A DNA stretch of 51,905 nucleotides from Lachnospiraceae bacterium (GTDB lineage: Bacteria; Bacillota; Clostridia; Lachnospirales; Lachnospiraceae), in the NCBI GenBank assembly GCA_016287675.1, contig JAEFAR010000015.1, positions 1 to 51,905 of the forward strand, given 5' to 3'. Numbering within the stretch: the first letter of the stretch is position 1; every line of letters starts with the position of its first letter. Of the stretch, positions 40,265 to 49,355 are shown piece after piece. The notes beneath the pieces were generated by a model. It had not been told where the DNA came from. It did no database searches and saw only the letters and a list, made by a program, of their open reading frames with translations. The position numbers were made by a program, and so were the translations under genes.

Positions 40265-41674
40265 TCAGTTTTCCTTATCGGAAGATGCGGCTTTACCGAA
40301 TCTCTTCTCAAGTACTTTTTCCGCTTCTTCCTTCGTTATCTCGCCGTTATTGTATTCGGACATCTTCTGAACATCCCCGGTCCTAAGCTTAAAGAAGAAC
40401 ACAAGAATGACGAGGGCAATTGTAAAGCCCACCGCCGGAAGCAGGTTAAAGAGCTTCCACACGCCATCCGCAACGCCCTCGGGCTGAACGGCATTTTCGC
40501 CCTCCACAAAACCGATGGTGGAAAGGGAGAACAGAACGATGGAGCCGATCATGGCGTTCTTAAGCTTTGCCACGAAGCACTGCAGTGAGAAGGTGATGCC
40601 TGCCGCCCTCGTAGCGGATTTATAGGTGCCGTATTCCACCGTATCGGCTATGAGCATATAGATAATGACCTGCCAAAAGCCGAGGCCTGTGCATTTAAGC
40701 ATTACAAAGATCAGTGTGGAAACAACACTGCCGTAGCCCACAAAGAAAGAAACCACATCCATGACCACGGCAAAAGCGAGGCCGACACAGAGGACGTTAA
40801 ATTTGTCCCACTTCTTGGAAAGCACCGGAACAAGTGCCGAAACAAGGATGACTGAAAGCGCCACTCCGCCTGCGATTATCGTAGCCATATCTTCGCGTCC
40901 GAGACAGATGCGCCCCATGTAGATTGCCATCTTCTGCTCCACACTGGAAAGTCCCAAGAGAAGCATCGCGATAAGAGCAACGATCAAATACTTGTTATTT
41001 TTAAGATAAACCATCATCTCTTTAAACGTAGGATTGTCCTCGGCCGCAGTCACATTGGCGTGACGCTCCTTCGCCGTAAAGAGGAGGGGGATCATAAGGA
41101 TCACGGAAACCACCACGAACACTATGCAGGATGTGAGCCAACCGAGCCTCGGTCTGATGGTGGGAATAAGAACCGTCGCCACGGTGCCGCCTATCATCGC
41201 CCAGAGCTTACCGCCCGCGATGATGGAGGTACGTTCCGTCACGTTGGATGTCATAACGGTAGTCAGCGCGAACACGGGCGTATCCTGTATCGTGTAGGCT
41301 ATGTCAAATAAAATGTATGCGATGAGGAACCATACCACTTTTCCCGTGGAAGACATGGATTCGGGGATCGCGAACAGTGCAACCGTCGTGATACCGAGAG
41401 CCGAAATGCCCGCTCTTACCCAGGGGATATATTTCTGTCCGTTCTTAAATGAGTGCCTGTCGACAATGTAGCCGAAGAGCACGTCGTTTATGGCATCCCA
41501 CAGTTTCGGAACGATGAGGATCGCCGCCGCGGTAGCCGCCGCTATCCCTATGTCCGTAAGGAATGTCTCGATGTAGCCCGCGAACCCCCATAACAAGTTC
41601 TGTCCCAGAAAAAAGATGCAATATGCCCAATACTCTTTTTTCGATGCCTGATAACCTTCTCTGCTTTTGCTCAT
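40265..41674 (-). CDS. GPH-family sugar:cation symporter (MFS)
   Basis: A 469-residue transporter of the glycoside-pentoside-hexuronide family with about twelve spans. The early motif PKLWDAINDVLFGYIVDR is the family signature, and IAYTIQDTPVFALTTVMTSN is typical of loop 4. Members import melibiose, xylosides, glucuronides and similar oligosaccharides with sodium or protons. The start at 41674 is chosen because GGGAGG precedes it; the ATG at 41701 has no ribosome site. Divergence from the DUF2264 gene suggests both act on the same glycoside, perhaps a uronide. The C-terminal tail is charged (EEAEKVLEKRFGKAASSDK). Confidence 0.93.
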   Translation of the reverse strand: MSKSREGYQASKKEYWAYCIFFLGQNLLWGFAGYIETFLTDIGIAAATAAAILIVPKLWDAINDVLFGYIVDRHSFKNGQKYIPWVRAGISALGITTVALFAIPESMSSTGKVVWFLIAYILFDIAYTIQDTPVFALTTVMTSNVTERTSIIAGGKLWAMIGGTVATVLIPTIRPRLGWLTSCIVFVVVSVILMIPLLFTAKERHANVTAAEDNPTFKEMMVYLKNNKYLIVALIAMLLLGLSSVEQKMAIYMGRICLGREDMATIIAGGVALSVILVSALVPVLSKKWDKFNVLCVGLAFAVVMDVVSFFVGYGSVVSTLIFVMLKCTGLGFWQVIIYMLIADTVEYGTYKSATRAAGITFSLQCFVAKLKNAMIGSIVLFSLSTIGFVEGENAVQPEGVADGVWKLFNLLPAVGFTIALVILVFFFKLRTGDVQKMSEYNNGEITKEEAEKVLEKRFGKAASSDKEN

Positions 41675-42058
41675 GTAAACCTCCCAATTTGTTTTCATCA
41701 ATTACCGTTTGCACGCCCGCAGCCCATTCGCAATCCGCTTCGCTAATTATTATAATACTTTACGGTGCGAAATAAAATAAGAAAAAACAAGAGCCAACGG
41801 GGACGTTTCTGTTTCGGCACTTTTTTTCCCACTGCACAGGGCTTTACCCCGGAAACCTTTTCCTGCTCTGCTTTCGGGGTAGTTTCGCTCTCTTACCTCT
41901 GCTCCGGCTTCTCATTTTACCCCGATTTCTCTCTTTTTCTCTTGTTTCGGGGTAAATGAACCCCTAACCCCGTCCCCAAAGGCTCATTTTTTTCTTGAAA
42001 AGAAGTGTAAAGAAGGTTAGAATTTCTTTAAAGCTTTATAAAAAAGAGAGAGAAGAAG
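41675..42058. other. Divergent intergenic region with twin hairpins, one REP-like unit and a promoter
   Basis: The 384 bases between the symporter and DUF2264 genes hold: a TATAAT-like box for the symporter near 41749-41754 (minus); a degenerate motif ACGGGGACGTTTCTGTTTC at about 41808; two successive hairpins whose arms are TACCCCG/CGGGGTA (about 41853-41893 and 41918-41956); one REP-like unit (41957-41986, minus sense); and the DUF2264 promoter TTGAAA-17-TAGAAT (41995-42023, plus). Confidence 0.7.
41957..41986 (-). repeat. Single REP-like unit upstream of the DUF2264 promoter
   Basis: On the minus strand it reads TGAGCCTTTGGGGACGGGG then TTAGGGGTTCA, the same family as the arrays at 1-93 and 6324-6508. 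Unlike the other copies it does not follow a stop codon. Confidence 0.85.
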
Positions 42059-44119
42059 ATGAGAGAAAGATTCAAAAACTTACATGAGGACTTTAATTTA
42101 AGTCCCTACACCGGGATCACCAGAGACTCGGTAATGGATGCGGCCAAGTACCTGATACGGGGATTCTTTGAAGGCATCAGGGAAACAGATGCACCTCCGG
42201 TAGTCACAAGAACCGAATTTGACATTACCTACCCCCACAAGAATGCCGGACCGAAGCAGCTGGACAGGGAAAGAAGGGCTGAGATCTTCGAAGGTCTTGC
42301 AAGATCCTTTTTTATTGCGGCTCCCATCATCCATGAAGAACCGGAATTCACGGTGAACGGCTTTTCACTTAGGGAATACTACAAGCAGCATGTCCTTAGG
42401 GTGGCAACTTCCGGAAATCCGGAAAGCGCGGGAAGCTACGATGAGATGATGAAAAGCGCCGGGGACGATCCCTATGTTTGCTTTCAGCAGACCGTGGAAA
42501 CCTGTGCGCTGGTAATATGCCTGGATGCCACAGAAAAAGAGATATGGGAGACTTATACCAATGAAGAAAAAGACGCAATAGCCTCCTTCCTTTCAGGCTA
42601 TGCCCATCATATGACAGTACCCCAGAACTGGCGTCTTTTCAACATGCTGGATATGGCCTTCCTTAAAAAGCACGGATATGAGATAGATGAAGACATCATG
42701 CTGGAGCATGCTCTTGCCATAAAGAACTACTGTGTGGGGGACGGCTGGTACAGAGACGGACAGAGTTTTGATTACTACTCCTGCTGGGCTTTCAACGTAT
42801 ATGCCCCCATCTGGTGCAGAGAATACGGATATGAAAATATGCCGGAGATCGCGGCCTTTTACGAACAGGTTTCAAATGACCTGGTAAAGACATTTCCCGC
42901 TTTCTTCGGGAGAAACGGCTTTGTTAACATGTGGGGCCGGAGCGGCATATACAGAAACGCTGCCGTTAGTCCTCTTGCCGCCAACTTTTTCCTTAAGAGC
43001 CCGGCCGCAGATCCCGGAATTGCCCGCCGCGTTACCGCAGGTGCTCTGCTGCAGTTTATAGAAAGAGACGACTTCCTTTCGGGAGGAGTTCCGTCCCTGG
43101 GCTTTTACGGACAATTCCCTCCCCTGGTACAGGGCTATTCCTGCGCCGAATCACCTCTTTGGCTGGGCAAGGCATTTCTTTGTCTGGATCTTCCCAAGGA
43201 TCATCCTTTTTGGACTGCAAAAGAAAAAGACAATTTTGAAGGCTTAAAGGATAATGAGGTCCGCACCAACGTTCTTAACGGTCCCGCCCTTGTTTTTTCA
43301 AACCACAGTGCAAACGGAGAAACCGTTTTAAGGTCCGGTAAGGTGCTTAAGAATCCCAAAGATATCCATGGCATGTGTAATTATGCAAAGCTGAGCTACA
43401 ATACCGATTTTCCCTGGGACAGCGCCTTTATTAAGGACAAGGGTGTTTTCCCCATGCAATATACGATCAAAGAAAAGACCATGGTCGAGCCCGTTCCCGC
43501 CAATGCTCTGTTTTACGGCGAGGTAAGGGATGAGGTCCTTTACAGAAGGGAATTCTTTAATTTTAATCTGGAAACGGAAATGCACTGGATAAATGCCATA
43601 GATCTGGCAGACTTTACGGTTCCTTACGGAATTTTCAGAGCGGACAGGGCAAGACTTGTGAGAAAGCCTTCCCTTATCACCCTGTCCTCCTATGGTTTCC
43701 CGGATGTGAATGCGGATATAAAGCGTCTTGAAAAGAACGGTGCCAAAGCTGTCCTTCTTACGGGACTTGACGGTCACGGCAGGAAGATTTCCATGGCCAT
43801 GACGGTCTGGGATGCTTTTGATGAGATAGATACCATCCTGTCCAAAGGGACAAACCCCGACAGAGGCGATTCACTTATAATCTACGCAACCCGAAGGGTT
43901 GAGAAGATGTATGCCGGAAGCGAAAATAAATTCCTTCTGTCCCAGGTGATCACCCGGGCGGATGGCATGGAATTTTCGGAAGAAGACATTTTCCCTTTTA
44001 AGGCGGTTGCTTTCGAAACGCCTTCGGACAGAGCGCTTGAAAGGCCCACGCTCGTATTTTCGGACGGCAGGAAGGTGAAGATCTCCTTCGAAGGAATAGA
44101 AAAAGGGCTTAAAATCTAA
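42059..44119 (+). CDS. DUF2264 domain protein, probable glycoside hydrolase
   Basis: A 686-residue cytosolic protein of the DUF2264 family. The N-terminal 380 residues form the helical barrel-like domain (GDGWYRDGQSFDYYSCWAFN, MWGRSGIYRNAAV and GYSCAESPLWLGKAF are conserved-looking blocks rich in aromatic and acidic residues). The rest is a beta-rich domain. From memory, members have been placed in a CAZy family (GH154) with beta-glucuronidase activity; I cannot verify this here. There is no signal peptide, so it would act on imported oligosaccharide, consistent with the divergent GPH symporter. The ribosome site is weak (GAGAGAGAAG). The wall-polymer gene follows 18 bases downstream. Confidence 0.85.
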   Translation: MRERFKNLHEDFNLSPYTGITRDSVMDAAKYLIRGFFEGIRETDAPPVVTRTEFDITYPHKNAGPKQLDRERRAEIFEGLARSFFIAAPIIHEEPEFTVNGFSLREYYKQHVLRVATSGNPESAGSYDEMMKSAGDDPYVCFQQTVETCALVICLDATEKEIWETYTNEEKDAIASFLSGYAHHMTVPQNWRLFNMLDMAFLKKHGYEIDEDIMLEHALAIKNYCVGDGWYRDGQSFDYYSCWAFNVYAPIWCREYGYENMPEIAAFYEQVSNDLVKTFPAFFGRNGFVNMWGRSGIYRNAAVSPLAANFFLKSPAADPGIARRVTAGALLQFIERDDFLSGGVPSLGFYGQFPPLVQGYSCAESPLWLGKAFLCLDLPKDHPFWTAKEKDNFEGLKDNEVRTNVLNGPALVFSNHSANGETVLRSGKVLKNPKDIHGMCNYAKLSYNTDFPWDSAFIKDKGVFPMQYTIKEKTMVEPVPANALFYGEVRDEVLYRREFFNFNLETEMHWINAIDLADFTVPYGIFRADRARLVRKPSLITLSSYGFPDVNADIKRLEKNGAKAVLLTGLDGHGRKISMAMTVWDAFDEIDTILSKGTNPDRGDSLIIYATRRVEKMYAGSENKFLLSQVITRADGMEFSEEDIFPFKAVAFETPSDRALERPTLVFSDGRKVKISFEGIEKGLKI

Positions 44120-44137
44120 CAATAAAAAGGACTTAAA

Positions 44138-46618
44138 ATGGGAAGAAAACCGGACAGAAAAATCACATTTTTAAAGCGCCTGTTTAAGGAGGATTTTTAT
44201 TCCCACCGGGCATATATCAAGCTGTACGATACTTTGCCCGTGGATCCGAAGGTGGTACTCCTGGAATCCCGGCACGGCACCTCTCTTGGAGGCAATATCG
44301 CCGCCATCCTTAAGACCCTTTGCGAAGAAGAGGAATTTAAGGACCTCACCGTCTATGTTACGGTGCGTAAGGACACGGAAAACTCCATCAAGGCACAATG
44401 GGCGGATTTTAAGAATTCCGAGGGCCGTGTGCGCGCGCTGCGCTTTGATTCCCGCGAATATTTCAGGATCCTTGCTTCCGCAGGGAGACTTATAAATGAC
44501 GATACTTTCATGCCCTTGTTTATGAAGAAGCCGAGGCAGCTCTATCTGAACACCTGGCACGGAACGCCTTTAACGACACAGGGAAAATCCGTTAAGACCG
44601 GGCGTTTTGCCATCGGAAACGTCCAGAGGAATTTCCTTACCGCGGATCTCCTTCTTTACCCCAACGATCACACAAAAGAGGTGATGCTCAGGGACTATAT
44701 GGTGGAGAACTTCGGTACCGGAAAGCTGGCCATGACGGGATATCCCGGAAACGAGGTGTTTTTCTCCGACGAGATCCGTAAGAACATGCGGGCGCGCTTT
44801 AATTTCGGGGAAAAGAGGATATATGCCTATCTGCCCACCGAGCGCGGTATCCCGGGAGATGCAGATAAAGAAGGTCAGAAGTTTGATCCGGATGCCATGT
44901 TCTCCGCTCTTGACGACCAGCTGCCGGAGGACGTATTGGTCTATGTAAAGCTCCATCCCATGCTCCGGGGCAGCATGAACACTGATAATTACAGCCACAT
45001 CCTGACTTTCCCGGACGATGTACCGGTCTATGATTTTCTTCAGGCTACGGACGGACTTATCACCGATTACTCAAGCATATTATTTGACTACGCCACCACC
45101 CGTCGCCACATTATACTTTACACCTATGACGAGGAGGAATACTTAAGAGACAAAGGCCTTTATTTCCCCTTAAGCGAGCTTCCTTTCCCTCAGGTTAAGA
45201 CAGTGGAGGCTCTTGCAACGGAGCTGGTTTACCCCACCCCCTGCGATTACAGTGATTTTACGGACCGTTTCTGTCCCTGGGACCGTGCTGGCGTGACCAA
45301 GGAATTGATGCATAATTTCATTTCCGGAGACCTGTCCTCCTATCCCGACATTCCTTATAACGGTAAAAAGAACGTGGCGATCTACGGCGGCGACTTCGTC
45401 AGAAACGGTATCGCCACAGCTCTCATCAACATGGTCAGATGCATCGACCACGAGAAATACAATTATATGGTGCTGTACAAATACAGTCCCAAGGCCAACA
45501 ACACTCCGGGCTATCATGAGCCTGCCCTGGATGACATTTCCGAAGATGTTGCCACTCTCGGCATTACCAATCCCCGTTGCGGCACCTGGCAAGAGTTGGC
45601 CTATTCAAAGCTCTGGAAAAAGGCTCAAAGAAAGATACCGGGCCTTTCCTACAAAAGGGCTGAGTCTGCCTATGAAAGCATAGCTGTTCGCGAGGCCAAA
45701 AAGACCTTCGGAGATGCCAGAATAAATGCAGCCATACAGTTTAACGGCTATTTTCCCGATATGATATCCATGTTTAAGGTCATGGACTGCGGAAGGGCGA
45801 TTTTTGTCCACAATGACATGAACGGTGAAAACAAAAAATCCTTCGCCGTCCCCAGAAAGCTGCTTTCCGAGGCTTACAATGCCTATGATGAAGTGGCCAT
45901 AGTGGCGGAAGAACTGGCTCCCAGAATGGATCTGTTCATCGAGAAGTCCGGATACCAAAAACGCTCTTACACGGTGATCCCCAATATCATCGATTACAAG
46001 ACCATACTTAAACGCGCCGAAGAAGAGATCGTATATACGGAAAATACCGAAGCAAGCATTTCTCTAAGGAGACTGAATACCCTTTTGGATTCTCCCGCAA
46101 AAAAGATCATAAATGTGGGAAGGTTTTCCTATGAAAAGGGTCAGCTTAGGCTCATCGATGCCTTTGAAAAGGTGGCGGAAGAGTTTGAAGATGCATGGCT
46201 CATAATCCTGGGCTCCTACGGCCCCGACTACTATAAGATCCTTAACAGAGCTGAAAGATCAAAGTATGCCGATAGGATCATCATCATAAAGTTCCTGGCA
46301 AATCCCTATCCTCTGATCAAGAGATGCGACTATCTCGTGCTGTCCTCTCTTTACGAGGGCTTCGGACTGGTGCTCTGCGAGGCTGACATCCTTGGTGTTC
46401 CCTGTTTCTCGACCCGCATAACGGGACCTACGGATTTTATGGAAAAGTACAACGGAATGCTGGTGGAAGATTCCACAAAAGGCATAGAAGACGGCTTAAG
46501 AGCCTGCCTCAGGGGAGAAGTCAAAAAAACCCTTACCGTGGATTACGAAAAGTACAATCAGGATGCTGTTGCCGCCTTTGAAGATATGGTGGAACGGCTT
46601 ACGAATATCAAAAGATAA
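44138..46618 (+). CDS. Bifunctional CDP-glycerol glycerophosphotransferase / GT4 glycosyltransferase
   Basis: An 826-residue protein with two transferase modules. The N-terminal half (about 1-400) is a TagF/TagB-like glycerophosphotransferase: LYLNTWHGTPLTTQGK, GYPGNEVFF, VYVKLHPML and GLITDYSSILFDYATTRRHII (as GLITDYSSILF and DYATTRRHII) give the conserved His and the DYSS motif. The C-terminal half is a GT-B retaining glycosyltransferase of family 4 (NVGRFSYEKGQLRLIDAF, and SSLYEGFGLVLCEADILG with the EGFGLVLCE signature). Such proteins build teichoic-acid-like or capsule polymers of alternating glycerol-phosphate and sugar. It sits in a carbohydrate locus without other wall genes. Its TAA overlaps the T-run of the convergent SRP RNA terminator. 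Confidence 0.88.
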   Translation: MGRKPDRKITFLKRLFKEDFYSHRAYIKLYDTLPVDPKVVLLESRHGTSLGGNIAAILKTLCEEEEFKDLTVYVTVRKDTENSIKAQWADFKNSEGRVRALRFDSREYFRILASAGRLINDDTFMPLFMKKPRQLYLNTWHGTPLTTQGKSVKTGRFAIGNVQRNFLTADLLLYPNDHTKEVMLRDYMVENFGTGKLAMTGYPGNEVFFSDEIRKNMRARFNFGEKRIYAYLPTERGIPGDADKEGQKFDPDAMFSALDDQLPEDVLVYVKLHPMLRGSMNTDNYSHILTFPDDVPVYDFLQATDGLITDYSSILFDYATTRRHIILYTYDEEEYLRDKGLYFPLSELPFPQVKTVEALATELVYPTPCDYSDFTDRFCPWDRAGVTKELMHNFISGDLSSYPDIPYNGKKNVAIYGGDFVRNGIATALINMVRCIDHEKYNYMVLYKYSPKANNTPGYHEPALDDISEDVATLGITNPRCGTWQELAYSKLWKKAQRKIPGLSYKRAESAYESIAVREAKKTFGDARINAAIQFNGYFPDMISMFKVMDCGRAIFVHNDMNGENKKSFAVPRKLLSEAYNAYDEVAIVAEELAPRMDLFIEKSGYQKRSYTVIPNIIDYKTILKRAEEEIVYTENTEASISLRRLNTLLDSPAKKIINVGRFSYEKGQLRLIDAFEKVAEEFEDAWLIILGSYGPDYYKILNRAERSKYADRIIIIKFLANPYPLIKRCDYLVLSSLYEGFGLVLCEADILGVPCFSTRITGPTDFMEKYNGMLVEDSTKGIEDGLRACLRGEVKKTLTVDYEKYNQDAVAAFEDMVERLTNIKR

Positions 46619-46729
46619 AAAAATGAGGCCCCGGTTTCCTCACGACATACGGATGGCATCCCTTAGTGCTGCTTCATTCCTGACCTGACACGGTTCAGGA
46701 GCACCCGCTTCGCGAGACCGAGGCCTCGA
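46617..46729 (-). ncRNA. ffs: Bacterial small signal recognition particle RNA (4.5S)
   Basis: The minus strand carries the SRP RNA core: GTGCTCCTGAACCGTGTCAG, then GTCAGGAATGAAGCAGCACT (given as overlapping pieces of the conserved tip). The apical TCA-GGAA-TGA tetraloop and the AAGCAGCA internal loop that binds Ffh are visible. The ends pair (GAGGCC with GGCCTC) and the 3-prime side runs into TTTTTTT, so the terminal stem doubles as terminator. The length of about 110 bases fits the small bacterial form without an Alu domain. Confidence 0.93.
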
Positions 46730-46735
46730 TTTGGC

Positions 46736-46764
46736 ATTATATAAAGTTTTTCATGTGTTGTCAA
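46736..46764 (-). promoter_or_regulatory. Full-consensus promoter of the SRP RNA gene
   Basis: On the minus strand TTGACA, exactly 17 bases and TATAAT, ending 7 bases before the predicted RNA 5-prime end. It lies downstream of leuS and gives the RNA its own strong promoter. Confidence 0.92.
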
Positions 46765-46771
46765 GAGAAAG

Positions 46772-46800
46772 TGAACCCCTAACCCCGTCCCCGGGTGTCA
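46772..46800 (-). repeat. Single REP-like unit directly after leuS
   Basis: Read with leuS it is TGACACCCGGGGACGGGG followed by TTAGGGGTTCA, starting 8 bases after the leuS stop and ending just before the SRP RNA promoter. Confidence 0.9.
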
Positions 46801-46808
46801 TTTTATAT

Positions 46809-49232
46809 CTACTTTACAACAATATTTATAATTCTTCCCTTTACGTAGATCTCTTTTACGATGGTCTTTCCTTCTACGAAGGCCTTTACACCGTCCATGT
46901 TCTTCGCTTTCTCAAGAGCACTTGCCTGATCTTCGTCAACACCCAGCTCCACTGTACCTCTGAGCTTACCGTTAACCTGAACCCCGATCTCAACAGTATC
47001 TTCCTTAACAGCTTCGGGATCGAATACGGGCCAGGGCTCCTTAGCAAGGGACTCGTTGTGACCCAGGATCTCCCAGATCTCTTCTCCGATGTGAGGGCAT
47101 ACGCAGGAAAGCATCTTTACGAAGCCTTCGGCATATTCCTTGGGACACTTGCCTTCCTTAACGGCTGCGTTTACGAAGATCATGAGCTGGCTGATGGCTG
47201 TGTTGAAGCCAAGAGTCTCATAATCGTCGGTTACTTTCTTTATGGTCTGATGGTAAACCTTCTTGAGCTTTCCGTCATTTTCTGCCGTGATGTTGCTTTC
47301 TTCGGTAAAGAACGACCAAACACGGTTAAGAAAACGTCTCGCGCCTGCAACACCTTCGTCGCTCCAGGGCTTGGAAACCTCAAGTGCTCCCATGAACATC
47401 TCATAAAGCCTCAAAGTGTCTGCGCCGTACTTGTTAACGATATCGCTGGGATTAACAACGAATTCGGGGAAACGCTTACCCATCTTGATACCGTTGGAGC
47501 CCAGGATCATACCCTGATGAACCAGCTTCTTGAAGGGCTCCTTGACAGGAGATATGCCCTTATCATAAAGGAAACGGTTCCAGATCCTGGAATACATGAG
47601 GTGACCTACCGCATGCTCCGGTCCTCCGATATAGAGATCGACGGGCATCCAGTGCTTAAGAAGTTCGGGATCGCAGATCTCCTTGTCATTGTCGGGATCG
47701 ATATATCGCATATAATACCAGCTGGACCCTGCAGATCCGGGCATGGTGGAGGTTTCTCTTGTTCCCTTGATGCCGTTGTGGTCGTACTTCTTCCACTCGG
47801 TGGCATTCTCAAGAGGTGCCTTACCGTTCTTTCCCTTGTAGTCGTCCAGCTCGGGAAGGATGAGCGGAAGCTCGTCGTCATCCAGCACATGGATCTTTCC
47901 GTCCTCTTCGTAAACCACGGGAACGGGCTCGCCCCAGTATCTCTGTCTTGCGAAGATCCACTCACGGAAGTGGTAATTTACCACTCTCTTTGCAACGCCC
48001 ATCTTTTCAAGCTTCTGAGTGATGGCTTCCTTTGCTTCTTCAACGGTGAGTCCTGTGAACTCCTCGGAATTTATGAGCTTGCAGCCCTTGCCGAGATAAT
48101 CGTATTTTTCAAATGCGCACTCTGAAACATCGCGTCCGTCGATAACCTGGATCATGGGGATGTTGTGAGCGACAGCATATTCAAAGTCTCTCTGATCGTG
48201 TGAAGGAACGGCCATTACCGCACCTGTTCCGTAGCTGGCAAGCACGAAATCGCCGATGAAAAGAGCAACTTCCTTACCGTTAACCGGGTTTATGGCCTTA
48301 AGTCCTTTAAGTTCGCAACCGGACTTGCCCTTGTTCAGCTCGGTACGGTCCATATCATTCTTCTTAAGGGTCTCGTCGATATATGCCTGAACCTCTTCCT
48401 TGTTCTGTACTCTGGGCATGAGATCCTTAACGATCTGTCCGTCGGGAGCAAGAACCATGAAGGTGATACCGTAGATGGTCTCGATACAGGTGGTGAAAAT
48501 AGAGAATTCTCCGCCGCCTACGATCCGGAACTTTACTTCCACACCCTCGGACTTTCCGATCCAATGCCTCTGCATATCTTTCGTCGACTCGGGCCAATCG
48601 ATCTCATCAAGACCTTCAAGGAGTTCTTCCGCAAAGGCAGCCTGGTCGATGACCCACTGCTTCATGTTCTTTCTGACAACGGGATAGCCGCCGCGCTCCG
48701 ACTTACCGTCGATGACTTCGTCATTGGAAAGCACTGTTCCCAACTCCTCGCACCAGTTTACGGGCATATCGATGTGCTTTGCATAGCCTGCAAGATAGAG
48801 CTGCTTAAAGATCCACTGGGTCCACTTGTAGAAGGAAGGATCCGATGTAGCGATGCATCTGTGCCAGTCATAGTCAAAACCAAGCTCCTTAAGCTGCTTG
48901 GAAAAGGTCTTTATGTTTTTCTGGGTAAAACCGTTGGGATGATTTCCGGTGGAAACCGCATATTGCTCCGCAGGCAGACCGAAGGAGTCGTATCCCATGG
49001 GATGAAGGACGTTATAGCCCTGCATTCTCTTCATTCTCGAAACGATGTCCGTAGCGGTGTAACCTTCGGGATGTCCCGCATGAAGACCTACGCCCGAAGG
49101 ATAGGGAAACATATCCAATACGTAAAACTTCGGCTTTGAAAAGTCGTGAACATCTGTTCTGAAGGTATCATGCTCCTCCCAATATTTTTGCCATTTTTTC
49201 TCAATGACTTCAGGATTGTACTCTCTTGCCAT
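46809..49232 (-). CDS. leuS: Leucine--tRNA ligase
   Basis: An 807-residue class I synthetase that charges tRNA-Leu. The HIGH-type motif is YPSGVGLHAGHPEGYTATD, the editing (CP1) domain includes FTTCIETIYGITFMVLAP (the threonine-rich proofreading region is TCIETIYG), and the KMSKS-type motif appears as IKMGKRFPEFVVNPSDIV. The C-terminal anticodon domain follows. The length is normal. A TTGATA-17-TACAAT promoter lies 95-123 bases upstream. The leader has no T-box features. Confidence 0.97.
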   Translation of the reverse strand: MAREYNPEVIEKKWQKYWEEHDTFRTDVHDFSKPKFYVLDMFPYPSGVGLHAGHPEGYTATDIVSRMKRMQGYNVLHPMGYDSFGLPAEQYAVSTGNHPNGFTQKNIKTFSKQLKELGFDYDWHRCIATSDPSFYKWTQWIFKQLYLAGYAKHIDMPVNWCEELGTVLSNDEVIDGKSERGGYPVVRKNMKQWVIDQAAFAEELLEGLDEIDWPESTKDMQRHWIGKSEGVEVKFRIVGGGEFSIFTTCIETIYGITFMVLAPDGQIVKDLMPRVQNKEEVQAYIDETLKKNDMDRTELNKGKSGCELKGLKAINPVNGKEVALFIGDFVLASYGTGAVMAVPSHDQRDFEYAVAHNIPMIQVIDGRDVSECAFEKYDYLGKGCKLINSEEFTGLTVEEAKEAITQKLEKMGVAKRVVNYHFREWIFARQRYWGEPVPVVYEEDGKIHVLDDDELPLILPELDDYKGKNGKAPLENATEWKKYDHNGIKGTRETSTMPGSAGSSWYYMRYIDPDNDKEICDPELLKHWMPVDLYIGGPEHAVGHLMYSRIWNRFLYDKGISPVKEPFKKLVHQGMILGSNGIKMGKRFPEFVVNPSDIVNKYGADTLRLYEMFMGALEVSKPWSDEGVAGARRFLNRVWSFFTEESNITAENDGKLKKVYHQTIKKVTDDYETLGFNTAISQLMIFVNAAVKEGKCPKEYAEGFVKMLSCVCPHIGEEIWEILGHNESLAKEPWPVFDPEAVKEDTVEIGVQVNGKLRGTVELGVDEDQASALEKAKNMDGVKAFVEGKTIVKEIYVKGRIINIVVK

Positions 49233-49326
49233 ATTTTTCTCCTTAAACCCTTATGATCTCAAGCCTTTCGGCTTATGTGTCAAAATTTTCTTTATATAAA
49301 TTTTATTATTTATTGTTTATTTTCGC

Positions 49327-49355
49327 ATTGTATAACAATTTTATTATTTTATCAA
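49327..49355 (-). promoter_or_regulatory. SigA-type promoter for leuS
   Basis: On the minus strand TTGATA (49350-49355), a 17-base spacer and TACAAT (49327-49332) in very AT-rich DNA. On plus, TATAAT at 49386-49391 is the likely -10 for the divergent MCP gene, with no clear -35. Confidence 0.65.

Noticed and set aside
46731-48125. 464-codon plus-strand ORF antisense to leuS
   Set aside because: Shadow of the leuS codon pattern; the protein has no recognisable domain, and leuS on the other strand is certain.
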